From Pelodera strongyloides (taxonomy: Eukaryota > Nematoda > Chromadorea > Rhabditida > Rhabditidae): DNA of 64,000 bases. The stretch lies in contig JAANDG010000057.1 in the NCBI GenBank assembly GCA_036852015.1, positions 1-64,000 on the forward strand. Direction: 5' to 3'. Numbering within the stretch: the stretch's first letter is position 1; every line of letters begins with the position of its first letter. This document shows positions 42,385 through 55,400 of this stretch, piece after piece. The notes under the pieces were generated by a model. That model saw only the letters and a list, made by a program, of their open reading frames with translations. It was not told where the DNA came from and did not search any database. The translations under genes and the position numbers were made by a program.

Positions 42385-42606
42385 CTAAAGTAGCATATCC
42401 CGCACCTCATCCGCAATCCTAATGAGTGCCCTGTGCTTAAATGGTTTCGTAATCGGACGGCCAGGAGGTGTCACGGTGTCATTCAAAAGAGCGACGGTCG
42501 GCGTCGATGCAGTGCTCGAAGGAGTAGACGGAGTGTCGGAAGGAGAGCAGGATACAGGATACTTGACCTCGGTGAACAGTTCAGACGAGGATACGGTAGA
42601 CAACGA
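42385..42606 (-). CDS. Terminal exon of an unidentified minus-strand gene
   Basis: An acceptor (AACAAATTTCAG) at 42607 opens a frame to a stop at 42387-42385: Ser/Thr/Pro-rich (SPSDTPSTPSSTASTP) then a basic end (PFKHRALIRIADEVRDML). It lies past the stop codon of the SZT2 homologue (44311), so it is either a separate gene's last exon or an alternative 3' exon. The plus strand is also open here for 62 codons but lacks splice or start support. Confidence 0.45.
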   Translation of the reverse strand, partial: SLSTVSSSELFTEVKYPVSCSPSDTPSTPSSTASTPTVALLNDTVTPPGRPITKPFKHRALIRIADEVRDMLL

Positions 42607-44250
42607 CTGAAATTTGTTAAAGTGTACACATATCAAAAAATGTTTCACTGAACACAATGGTAGCCCTGAAGAACTTCGAAGGTAGGCTGAGTAAACTACA
42701 GTAATCACGCCACCCACCAAGACATGCATACACGCGGCAACCTTACGACGTGCAAAGTCCATTTGGCGACGGGTGGCGTGAAAAATGCACGCGGAATGGA
42801 AACGCACGCGTGAAAGCGGCTGGCAACCTTACTTCTTTACTGGGTGCAAGCGGCAACGCTACGGCAACTTGCACACCAGAACCCAACGGCGTGCCATTTT
42901 CCATGCCGCATGGAGCACGTTGTAGGCTACAACTGGCGGCCTTATGAATTAATTATCCCAACCTCGACTCTTTTTCGTTTCATCACAACCTCCTCATCAT
43001 CATCACAGGATCGAATAGGGCGGCGACGTGACTAAATAAAAGAAAACATAATACGTACAAAGCTATTCCCGACCGACCTACAGTAATCTAGTACTAACGA
43101 AAAGGAACTCTGAATGGAATACTTTCATATACACATAATCAGAAAACCAATACCATCCTTCCTTCGAATCTTACCTGATCCATATTGAAGCACTCTACAT
43201 GAAACGACCTAGAAAAACACTATATGGCAGATCATCTACAAAATCTATCGCATAATAACTTCGGCTCAGCATACTGTATAGTTCAGCTATATATATCAAC
43301 TATAAATTTCAGTCCGCAGGTTTTCACCTATAAAAAGTTAAATGGCCCATATTCAATATAAAAATACTCCAAGCACACACACACACTCTCAAACCCCAGC
43401 CACCTCAAACGTACTCAATGGTAAAAATTATACACCAAGAAGCAATAAAACAAATTACAAATAAAAAACAATTTATACATCAACAACTATATAAAAGTGG
43501 CAAATACACGTAACAAAATAAGTACATCAACGAGCTACATACACTAATGAGTATTGCTTTTGGCGCAAATGTATGCAGAAAAAAAAACAATAATGCCTAA
43601 AATGCACAGCAAGAATTAGACAAAACTAGGTATTATAATTCTTCAGGCAAATTTGTCTCTTGGGCAAATAACTTTCCCTGCATGTAAAAAATCGACCACT
43701 GAAAAAGAGTTAACCCATCAAGGAAATAAACTATCTAACCCAATTATCTAGTTATTAAGTAAGTCTTTACAACCTTTATACATCATTAGTCAAGAAATTA
43801 CGGCAAGGAATTAAATAGAAGAATCGCTTTACAATCAGAAACAAACTTCACTACAACTTAGTAATAGCACAGGAAGACCACAGCGAAGTCACAAATAGGT
43901 GGTTCAAAAACAATAGGAATGCCACATTTCTCATACTGTAGGCTAATGCAGCAAACTAATAAGAAAACAAATTGTTATAAACAATAATAAAAAAACCATA
44001 TATATACACATGTGGCAAAGCTGAGTCAGTAATATCGAATCACTAAATAAGAATTTCAATCCGATTAAAAAAAAAAACGAACAAACTAGAGAACAAAACA
44101 AAACAGTCCAGCATCACGCCTAACAAAGCAATCAAATAGTGTATTACAAGAAAGGAAAACTTAAAGAACTTGGTTCACGGACTAGAATCATACAGAAGGT
44201 GTACTCGTTTTCCGAAACAATATACAATCTAGCAAAACACTATCTACTAT
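42607..44250. other. AT-rich intergenic sequence, no gene seen
   Basis: Two short GC-richer stretches (42700-42950) give overlapping frames on both strands without convincing splice sites. The rest is A-rich with no recognisable feature. Confidence 0.5.
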
Positions 44251-44313
44251 CGAGTGACTCGAACCCCGGTCGTCGGTTTATGATACCGACTCACTAACCA
44301 CTGCGCCATCCTA
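44251..44313 (-). tRNA. tRNA-like sequence next to the SZT2 stop codon
   Basis: The minus strand shows TGGCGCAGTGGTTAG (A-box type), a perfect five-pair stem TCGGT/ACCGA around ATCATAA (anticodon CAT), and GGGTTCGAGTC (B-box). T-stem and acceptor pairing are poor. It begins within a few bases of the stop codon at 44311. Probably a tRNA-derived sequence or tRNA-Met pseudogene. Confidence 0.4.
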
Positions 44314-46371
44314 CAAATGGATGAATCTGGTCCAATTGGTGGCCACTTCACTCCATTCAAATGCGAATATAAGTCGGACCATCTGATCGAAGGCCTGATC
44401 CACACAGTGACAGTTGAAGGAACTGCGCATGGGCACCTTAGCCTCCCGGAACAGAACCTGAGCAAAAAAGTTGCACTACTCACTTAACTACTCAAATATT
44501 GTTTACCAACTTAGTAAGCATGCTCAACTTTCACTCTCCAATCTTCTTTTTAGTATATACAGAGTTAAAAACGGATGACCTTTCCAGTATGGATACATGA
44601 CCAAACTTACAAGTCCATACTTTGTAAAAGCTATTCAAAAGTAAAGCCTCATTACCTCAATCACTGGCTCATGTCCCAACTCAAATGTGACCAAGAACAG
44701 CGAATCCATATAGTTGGGGATAGTGATCACCACAGCCTGGAACACAAAGGGTTGCAGGAAATGAACACAATTCGAGGAATAAAAAAGTTATCTGGGTGCT
44801 AACGCGTACCATACAATCATACAGACATCCGCTTGCAAAGAAATGTGCAAAGGCTTTACAAACAAAGTCCTTAGTCCTTAGTCCTTAGTCCTTAGTCCTT
44901 ACCCTCTTGTTCTTTTTGGGAAGTTCAAAGTATCGACACTGTTGCGGTCCGTAGCGTGCCAATAAGAATCGGCATAACCTAACGTGATCGGCCGTGTCGA
45001 GAATTCCCTTCAGGAGAGGCTCCCTGGAAGATTAAATAATTATCCATACGCTGCAGTCAGCAGTCATAGTGTTATGCTACGAGCCATACACAGTGTTCAT
45101 CTAACTATCTATAATCAGTCGACGGAGCACAATTACTGCGATTGTTCAATTGTTGTCAGATGAAGATATCGGTATTTGACGTGCAACTTCACAGAATTTT
45201 CCCTATGCCCTAGTTTCACCGAGAAATACTCACTTAGTGTCCATTCGTTCCCTTGATGCCAATTTGCATAACAAATCCAAGTCGGTCCACTGGGCACCCG
45301 GGTGAAGGGCATACAACATCGGTTTCCACGGATTGGAGTAGTAACTGAACGAGAGAATAAAATGAAAATTCTAACACTTTCACTTAAGGTTCAACCGTTT
45401 GCTTTATCAGCAATCTAGCTCACATATAAAACAACAAAGGATAGAAACTATCCGAAATATTCACTACAAACAATCCGACTCACATTGACTTGGAAGTTGA
45501 CTTCAGGAACGTTTCGATCGCGTTCTTTTGCTCGACCGTTGAACGCTGCGGAAGTTGTACTATCTACAAACATTATTATTACAACGTTACTAAAGTGATG
45601 AATAAAAGCAGGTTTGTTCTCATTCTCGAGTCGACATGCAAACTTAATCATGTACGGAATTCAGAGCGGTAACTAAACCCTACACAACAGAGCATATCAC
45701 TTGCCAACTTGCCACAAGGACGAATTACTCTACAATATGGCTATTGTGTTTATAACAGGTCCACGTGGGTCGATTGTGGATGTCCGACCTCAATGACTAT
45801 AACTCATATTTTCGATCCGTTATGTTAAAAGAGCATATCTCTTACCTTCCTCCACAGCTGCAGTAATCTGCACACCGATTCCGCTTCTTCAACCGCCTGG
45901 CGAATATCTTCAGCGTACTGGATTGCCGCATTCTGGATTCGCTAAAAAAGAAGAACAGTACAAAAATGCGCACAACTGCAAGGAGGGGCCTAGTTTCCTG
46001 CAAGCACTACAGAGGCCATATTCACCACCCAATTCCCCATGGGGAACTACCCGTCTTTTTCTCTGCCTCTCTCACATTAGAATGCTATTTTCTGTACACA
46101 GGGAATATTTCCCTGAGGTAATCGGAGTGGTGAATATGGCGTCAGAAGCAGACTTGCTAACGAAAACATCGCTGCTTGGTACAAAACGATGGCATACAAA
46201 CCAATAGCCATGAAGCCATGTATGATGCCGCGCAGAACCTAAACTAATATAACAAATAGAATAGTAAAAACATCAAGAAGACAAAAATATAACCAACCCT
46301 TTGCATTCTCTTCTGTTTCGGTGTGTATATGTGCACGTAGGTGACGCTTTCCTCGGGGATGTGTACCACTA

Positions 46372-46407
<36 letters not shown>

Positions 46408-49400
46408 TTATCAGATAAGAATAACGAAACGCCCATGATATATCCCGTCCCCGCATGTACTATGGACAAGAACACTTAAAATTCTTTCAAGTTCTCAAAT
46501 ACAAACAAGGGCTAGTCTCCTACCTTCATCTGGTTGCTTTTGTTGCTGTTTCTGGTTGTTCTGCTTGATAATCGTCCTCTGATTGGGTGGGACGGGGGTC
46601 GACTCTCCACTTCGATCACTGTCCGACTTGTCCAACTCGAACACCTGGTCGAACTTGCCGAGGAAGTTGATCAAGGACGGCTCGATCACTTGCTCCTCCT
46701 CCTCTCCAGTGCAGACCTCGTCAATCTCCTCAGCCTCCTCAGCCACTTCCTCTTCGGGAATGAGAGGGTCGGCGAGGGCGGGAGGCTCGCTGTCATCAGA
46801 TTCCTCTGGAAACGAGAGTTTATGAATGTAAATAGTAAATATACATACTCATGAGCAGAGAACACATACACCGACTACGTGTGCGTTTTGCATCGCTTAC
46901 CCTAGACTACATCGCATCGTAACCCGCTGTAAAACCCGGGAACTTTCTTTACATGAGACTTTTACGACAAGTTACGTAAAGAACGAGTACTCATACCCAT
47001 ACGTCTATTTACCAAACCGTCCCTATCAACCACTCACCAGCACTGTCCTCCTCGACATCTGGTGTGTTCGTCTCGGACTGCTGGGGAGTCATCATCCCCG
47101 GGGAGAGGGTCTCTACTCCCCCTCCAGAAGAATGTCTCCTTCTCATCCCACCCTTCACCTCGTCACTCACTCCATCACTCACGTGACGGCGACGAGGATC
47201 ATCGTCGTCCTGAAACATATTCCTGTAATAATGTCAAGTAATCATGAATGAGACTTCATCAAACTATCGAATTTACCGAACTTCAGTAGTAAGGTTGGGT
47301 TCATTGACTATCTATGTGATTTTCGATACCGGTAACCAATAGGTTCCTTTACGTAAAAACACAAGCCAGCATGATTACTTCTCCCGGAGTAATCTGATGT
47401 TGCGAGGAAACAACGAAAATGTAAACCGCACCTCGTCCATCTCCTTGCTCAGCTCTTCGGCACTACAGTAATCTTCGTCGTCTGTGTCGTCGTCTCTCTC
47501 CTTGTCACTCGCACCACCGTCTACGTCTCCATCGTTTACTGTGTCATCTTCCTTTCTATCACCGGAAGTATTCTCCTTGTCCTCGTCATCTTCCGAACTA
47601 TGACCCTTTGCAGAATCCTGCAATTAAAACACAGGCCATTAGACACTAATGCTAATCTCACGACGACTGATAAAAGGATGTGGAGTTACACACCAAAACA
47701 CCTTTAGACACAAAGATACCTGAGACACGGTGCTACTCGACACGTGACAGAATCCCATTTCCCTCAGTGCACTATTCTGCCTCCTGCGGGTCCAAGGCGC
47801 CAAATTGCGGAGAGCTGTCGCATCGGCCTCGCTGTCATAATAGTTGCGATTCGCGTGACGCTTCATGCTGTCTTCGAACGGCGACACGTAGCTAAACAGA
47901 GGTGAGTTAATGAGACTCCATTGCCCTGCGAGCATGCACCATCCCCATACTACCACGTACCACCCCCATTCTGTGCTAATCAAAACTCGACTCACTTGGG
48001 ATCATCGTAGTAGTCAAAGTACTCTGCCGGTCTGTGCTCTCCATTCTTGAGTGTGATCTTTCTGACCACATACGTACTCGTCTCTTCGATCTTCACTCCC
48101 TCTTCTATGAGAGGTCGACTGATAGGAATATCATCCAGTGCTGGCACACCGTCCTCGGTCGCCTCAATCCCTGTATCCACAGAATCGTCGTCAGCCTTCA
48201 GAGTCTCGGTATCGTCATCTTGCTCAACCTAAACGAGAGCTAGTCTAGTTTAAAGCGGCAAGGTACGCGGTTTGCAAAAGTGCTGAAGAACTGCATCGCG
48301 TTCCTGTATTCCGCTCTGTGCTGGAAATACCCGCTTACGAGAAATGCATGAAAGTGCAATTGGCAAACATAGTTCACAGGTTCACGTGTCATATCGCTTT
48401 AACAACACCTATACGGTAGTACAAACAAAGGGACTGTGATAACCACAAATATCTAACCTTTCTGATTTCCCTTATATCCACTTGTTGCATCTTTTCCGCT
48501 TCCGCCTTTTTCGCTGCTTCTTCTTTCTTCTTCTCCAGACTCTTGGAATTGTGTTCTGAAATAGCACTCGACAGTTGGACCCTCTCACTCACTACCTTTC
48601 TTTTTCCCCGCAGTTCACAGTTCACGTCATTGTCTCATCCCTCAACTTATGTACAGTAGAATGTTAGTTTTCCTGTGAATCCATTCGAAAATACTAAACA
48701 TAAACATAAAGACTTACGATTGCGTGCCATATGAATGAGATAGACTGTAATGAAGATGCAGTCATTCTTCCTGTTCAGATTCTCCGCTTTGAAAACCTTT
48801 GCCCTTTCCATGTCGAAGATCACGAGACGGACAGTTGTCTGAAACGTTAAAGGATTCATCACAAAATATTTTTATTTGGTGGATACAAATTGAGGTTTTT
48901 TGAGGTCCCCTATTCTGTCCCCTAATTGGGGTCCCCTATTCTGCAATGAAGATGAAACAAAAACCCACGGCAACGCAAACGGTCCCCTATACATAATACT
49001 AAGGAATTCCGAAACAATGAAGAATACACATAAACCATCGGACCCCAATTCCTACCTGTCCTTTCTGATCGGTTGAGTTCGAAATGATCAGATACTCGTC
49101 AAATCGTATGGTTGGGTCCTGTAATGGAATCAATAAACTATATTTGTAAAATTTAGTTAATTGAACAATTAGACGAGTGAACACTTGTAAACATTTCGAC
49201 GTGAATGGGTAAATATGAACAAAAAAATGTTTCAATTCCAAGGTTTGCACGAGACGACAAATAATAGCAGTCACAAAACTGAATTAAACAGGAAATAGGT
49301 AAAAGAAAAACGAACTGGATTCATTCTGAGCACGTCCCACTTGTTCCCTTTGTCGCCTTGGTTGAGTAGGTATTCCCAGACGGCCATCGCACTCACACCG

Positions 49401-52400
49401 TGACGGAGAGGGTAGCTGATACGCTCTGAAACACAAACTGGGATATCGTTGTGTTTTGATTCAAAATCAGATTATTTAAGAAGACGGCAGTTTTGATCGA
49501 ATAGAACACAGAAAACAAAAGAAGTCTGATTCTTACCCTCAATGATGCAATTGGCAGAACTCGGCGGGCGACACTGGTAATACTTCAAGAAATCGGAGAG
49601 GAAAGCATTGGTACCGTAGCCCACAGAGAAGAACTTCTGGAAAGAGCTGGTTAATGTGACCTCATAATAGAGATGTAAACAAGAGGCAAAGAAACCATAA
49701 TAACGATACTGATGATGAGACAATACCATTACCTTGTCCCTATCGACCAGATAGCTGTAGATGAGTCTGAGATGGAAATCATAAACAAAGGAGTGGAGGT
49801 GACATCCGGCAATCAATTTCCTTTGTTCACGCCTCAGTTCACGCCTTCTGAGCTCATCATTCTTCACGTGGTCCCGCTAAAATGAGGGAATCAAAGACTA
49901 AATATGAAATCTTTGTAAAAAAATATATATAAATATATATCTTTGTAATATGTAATACTAACGCGGAAAAAGGTCCCCCGAGTAAATGACCATACGTCTA
50001 TAGTAAACACGCCCCATCTTGTAATATACTAAAAATAACACTTCTGCAAATTACATAACCAGTCACATTACATTCCATACCCTACAACACAGACACAGTA
50101 ATCTCAGGACAATATTATTTTTCTCGCAAAATCAAAACCGCTTTCATATTTCGGTTCGCGGTGAAGGTCAATTCGCTGTAAGAGAAAACGAGTAGTGCTA
50201 GTGCATACAAATGTACGAAACACAGACAATGGTCGCAATAGGCGAAAAGCCAATGGGTAATCCAAAATTGACAGATTTTCCACTCAGGAAGACTTATCAA
50301 CCAACCAAAAGCAGCAAACACTATTGATAGATGAAAATGATGGGCGGGATTTGGGTTAAGATACCCAGGATCAGACCCATTAAACTTTGGTTGGCTCAGC
50401 ACCAAGGAGAGCAAGATGCTGCTACTCACGTTAATACTTCTGGTCGTCACGGTAGTTCAAGCAACGTTCAACTTATTCGGAAGAGGCTGCTGGTAAGCTA
50501 GCATAATAATTTACCATACAATTGCAGAGCAGAACGAGCACTAACCTACCTATCAAGGCAATTTACCTCGTGTACAACAATAGGCCGGGGGAACACTGTC
50601 TTTACTGTGCGCAGTGTTACACTATTACTAATATGGTCAGGTCAATCGGCTAATGTGACAATCCCCACCTATCTTTATGTTGCCATGTTAAAAATTGAAA
50701 AGGGCAGTGAGAGGGGAGAACTTTTGTAACGATGGATTCCAAGTATTATATGTAAATTCCGCTTTGCAAGCCACATAAAGCAAATTTAATTCCCGTCCAC
50801 TTTCAGCAATGTCGGTTACGGCGGTGGTGGCGGCTACGGAGGATACGGCGGAGGTTACGGTGGTGGCGACTACGGTTCTTCCCCCATGATGTCTTACCCG
50901 GCTACCTACATCCCATCCTCCCCAGTCACCTCTTATATTCCGGCCTCATCACCAACAATCTACATGCCCGCTCCAGCTCCCGCGCCGGTTACCTACGTCT
51001 ACGTGCCCGCCCCCGCGTATCCCAAAGTGACATACATTACCGTACCCCGTCCCACATACACTTACGTTCCGGCTCCCTCGTACAGTCCTGTGGTGACCAA
51101 GTACATTCTTTCGCCCTCCTATTCCACAGGATCGTCTTATGCATCGTTACCTCACCCACCCCCACAGCCTCCCTCACCTCCCCCATCATCCTCTTATGTG
51201 ATGCCTCCAAGCACGGGTGGGAATAATTTCCCCCTGCCTCCCACTGGTGGTAGTCCCGCACCTCCCATAGTGGGAGGAGATCCATCATATGCACCGGGAG
51301 CCTCATCTGGACCACTTCCTCCTACGGATGAGCCCGCACCCGCCCCAGCTGACCTTCTTCCCCCAGGACAGCCAGCCCCGCCCGAAGGTCCCCCACCCAG
51401 TGAAGAGCCTGACTACGGATCACAATCTGCTCCTGCTCCCCACCCACCCTCTGGGCAATCAGAATTCCACTCGGGAGGTTCTGACTCAGATGATCTGGGA
51501 GCAGGAGACTCATCCTCCCTGCGTTCCTCACATAATACACACAAGAACAGGGTGATACGACTATTCAATCGACGTCTAGTCCAGTGAACATTATAAAATG
51601 TATAATAAACCATTTAACAGAACCGAGTTTGCAAAACACAACATACAGTACAAACCACAAACTATTGTACAGTCCATTCTCACACCTTACATTTTAAATA
51701 AATAAATTATGGAACTGATACACCAAGTGAAAATTTGGAACTCTGTTGGGTCGTTTGCAAAACTCTCATAATGGTGCGCGAAGTTAGTTCAACGAAACAA
51801 AGTTACTACGTACATTTCGTATACAATCGCACAATGTTTCGTCACTGAATTATAACATAAACCGTTCTCCCTTTCTCGCATTACAGTGATTGTGTTGCTT
51901 TTGATTTCACGAAAAGAGACAATAATAGATCATGACCTTGCCATTATCAGTTTGAAAGAAAGTGCTTTGTTGATGCAAGAAAATGACCGATAGAGAGGTT
52001 GGGAGAGATAGAGAGACGGAGATAAACAGAAAGGGAGGAGAGATGTATATAGACAGAGATTAGATAGAGAGAACGAGAAAGAGGGAAGGCTAAAAGAGAT
52101 AATTTTACTGCAAATAGAAAGAGAGAAAAGGAAAGAAACAAACGGTCACTACTGAATAAAATAAGCTTCACATGAGGAAAAGGAAAAAAACGCCTCCAGC
52201 AATGAAACATATCAAATAGAAGGTATTTAAACTCCTTCTTCGGTGACCAGTTTCATTTGTTTCCTTAAAATTCTTAATTCTTCTCGAATTTATTACTCAA
52301 ATTGTATTTAATTATTATAAACCACATATAGCATATCATACATGGTTTTTTATCCTTATGTATCTTGTTCATTTATCTTTTTCATGCAGCCCGAGATTCG

Positions 52401-55400
52401 TTTAGGCACATGACGCGTGTGGTATATGCCATTTTGCTGTCATTGATAAACTATAGTGCTGGCACATTCCTTCTCGGCGGAGGTGGATGTTGCGGGTAGG
52501 GTATATTTTTAATGCAAACGTTTCTCTTAATTTGGATGCTCTTGCTGAGTTCACCTATTCAGCATATTTCACAAATTCATGAGACTCATTGTCTAGAGCA
52601 AACGCACAGAGTTCTGCTGTTCTCCACAAAAGAGAACCATCATGATTTCAGCCCTCCACCACCCGTATGTTGTGCTCCACCACCTCCGCCCCCTCCTCCC
52701 CCGTGTTGTGCTCCTCCTCCACCCTGTTGTGGGGGAGGTGACGGGGGAATGGGGATGGGAATGGGAGCCATGAGTGAACCTCTCCCGGGGCCCTCCTTCG
52801 TTCCCGTACAGGGAGCTCCTCTAGTCGATTCCGTGCCTCCGGGATCCATTGTAATTGACGACGGAACAACAATTCAAGCACAACCGTAAGTCGTCAAAGG
52901 TCACGTTTCACACTTTCAGAAAAAGATTATAAGGTCAAGCAATATGACGTAATTTCACACGAAGAGAAGAGAAGAATTTATTCATACTTCAGTTCATAGC
53001 AGTCCTTTCAGAGTCTACGCTCCGCCTCCTCCACCGCCTCAATACCAGACTATTCAAGTACCGGTGGTCCAAATGCAGACCATGCAAGTGGAGGTGCCCG
53101 CTCCCCCTCCTCCTCCCATTCAAGTACCAATTGTCCTCCCACAATCCGCCCCCCGCCCCCATATACGCCCAACCACAAGTGATTGCAATTCCCGCTCCAG
53201 CTCCACAATACGCTCAGCCCCAGCAAGTGCAAGTGATTAGTATTCCCGCTCCACCACAAGTTGCTCAATTCGCTCAATATGCTCAAGCTCAACCTCAGAT
53301 GCCCACCTACCAAGAGCCTCAAGCTCAACCTCAACCTCAGATGCCCACCTATCAAGAGCAACAGGTGGGAAGAAACCCTATTTTATAGCTACTAAACTAT
53401 ATATGCGAATGTAAAATATAATCGTAAATTGGTGATATGTAATGAAAGAAAGAAACGCGGAACATAACGACAGAATAAAATAGACATAGCCGAAAAACCT
53501 GTACCGGTCAGCTAACTATAAATTGGTCCACATAATCAAGGCCTCAGGTTAATGACTGCTAATTTAGCCCGAAATGCCCGATCAAAGCCCCTCATATGAC
53601 TCCCCTGGATCGGAATTCAAAAAAGCCCGAGCTCTGGGTGCAGATACCGTACAAAGGGTGCACCGTAAGGAAGGAATTCATGGAACATTCAACCTGAAGG
53701 CGGCCAGAAACTAGGAACGAAGCCGATCTCCAATAACACTTATTTGTACAGATAGGAACGTGTGTAAACACAGACAACAAACTAGGAATCAGTAAAAGTA
53801 AAAGGTTTGCGCTTTGTACAATACGTCTTATTCAAAGATACGGGAGAGCACGAATCATTATGAAAGATCAGGACATTCGCTTGGTCCCCCGGAAAAATAA
53901 CAAATGTTAATAAAAGAAAAACTCACAATATTCATTGGTATTGATGTCGCAGGCCAGGAGATCACATCGAGTGTGAAGAATGGTTCAATGAAGGAGAGAT
54001 GAACGAGTAGGACACCACATGGCATCACACGACACATCCAGATCTGACACACACACAAATAAGATTTCAGCCGATGACAGTGTAATCAATATTTGTATGA
54101 CTACTTGATAGAGCATTGCTCTAGGGTCACATATAAAATGTATTATGTACGCGTGCCAAATAGCATTATTTGATTTTTACACGTTTGAAATAATACATGA
54201 AAAAACTGAAATGATAGAGACACTGCACGACGAAAACTTGTTGAATAATTTAGCAAATACCTCAGGAAGTAGGTTCAATCCCTCCTGCGTGGGTACCTCG
54301 GGGCTATAGCGGTACATCTCGTATCTGAATTGGTTTCATTCGTCTTCATACGAATATGAGTGTGCCAATGCCTTAAATCAAATCCACAGTGATAAGGACA
54401 ACGTAGATAGAGTCAATTATAGTAAAGACTATTCTACTTACCGTGGCACTCCGAGTATTTTCAGTAGATGCAAGTGATGCTTCTTCTTCAGATACTCCAC
54501 GTACTCGGAGACAGCCGTGTACAAGATCTGAATGAGTAATGATGAAAAATATCAATGTATAATGTAACCACCTCTGAGCAAACACATTTCAGTACACTAC
54601 TTGGGGAACCCCAACTCCAACCGCCGCACGCCTGCAAGGTGCGGAAGGGCTACAACTGTTTTTCTGATGGACTGTTAAAAAAGCAGACACACGCTAGGTA
54701 GGGATTTGCCAATCGATGAACAGTGTACGTTCGAAATTCGAAAGCTAGAAATCGTCTCGTAAAACAGTATCCTCACCTGTATATGCCACTTCGGTCGCGG
54801 GATCTCAATGTTGAAAACCTGCTGATGTTGTGGAGTTGCAGCAGGAGAAGGCGACAAAGGGGGTCGGGAGGAGGGAAGGCTGAAAAACACAGAGATTAAA
54901 TAAAATCAGTCTGACGAGCTCAGGCAAGCGAAGTGGTTATATGCTCGGAAACAAACTGGATGTAAGTTCCATCGCATGATTGTTATTTGTAATAGAAGTG
55001 AAGTAGGCAGAAGCAAGACGGAAATAACAGAGAAATCCCCGTTGTTTACGTCTTGCTTCTGTCTACTTACTTCAATTCCTGACTTGAGTGTCGGAAACAA
55101 GTAATTTAAAGCTGTATTTGACCTCAACCAACATCGAGCATACAACCTTCTTCCGCTACACGTCATCTAACTCTAACAATACGCACTAAATTGCGACCTA
55201 TACCCAAGGTTCCCAAAAAGAAAATTTCTAGAAAGCATATCAAGGATTCCAATTCAGGCAGTATCTGTATGTTAGCGACAGTTAGACAAAGTTCCCTCTT
55301 GCCTTGCGCACCCGCAAGTCAAATGCTAATGTGTTAGTAAGAAAAGATGTGCAACTATTCAATCGTGCAATCCATGCAAATCGCGTATGTGATGTTAACA

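Noticed and set aside
46534..46854. 106-codon plus-strand Leu-rich frame
   Set aside because: Antisense of the acidic SZT2-homologue exon 46805-46524.
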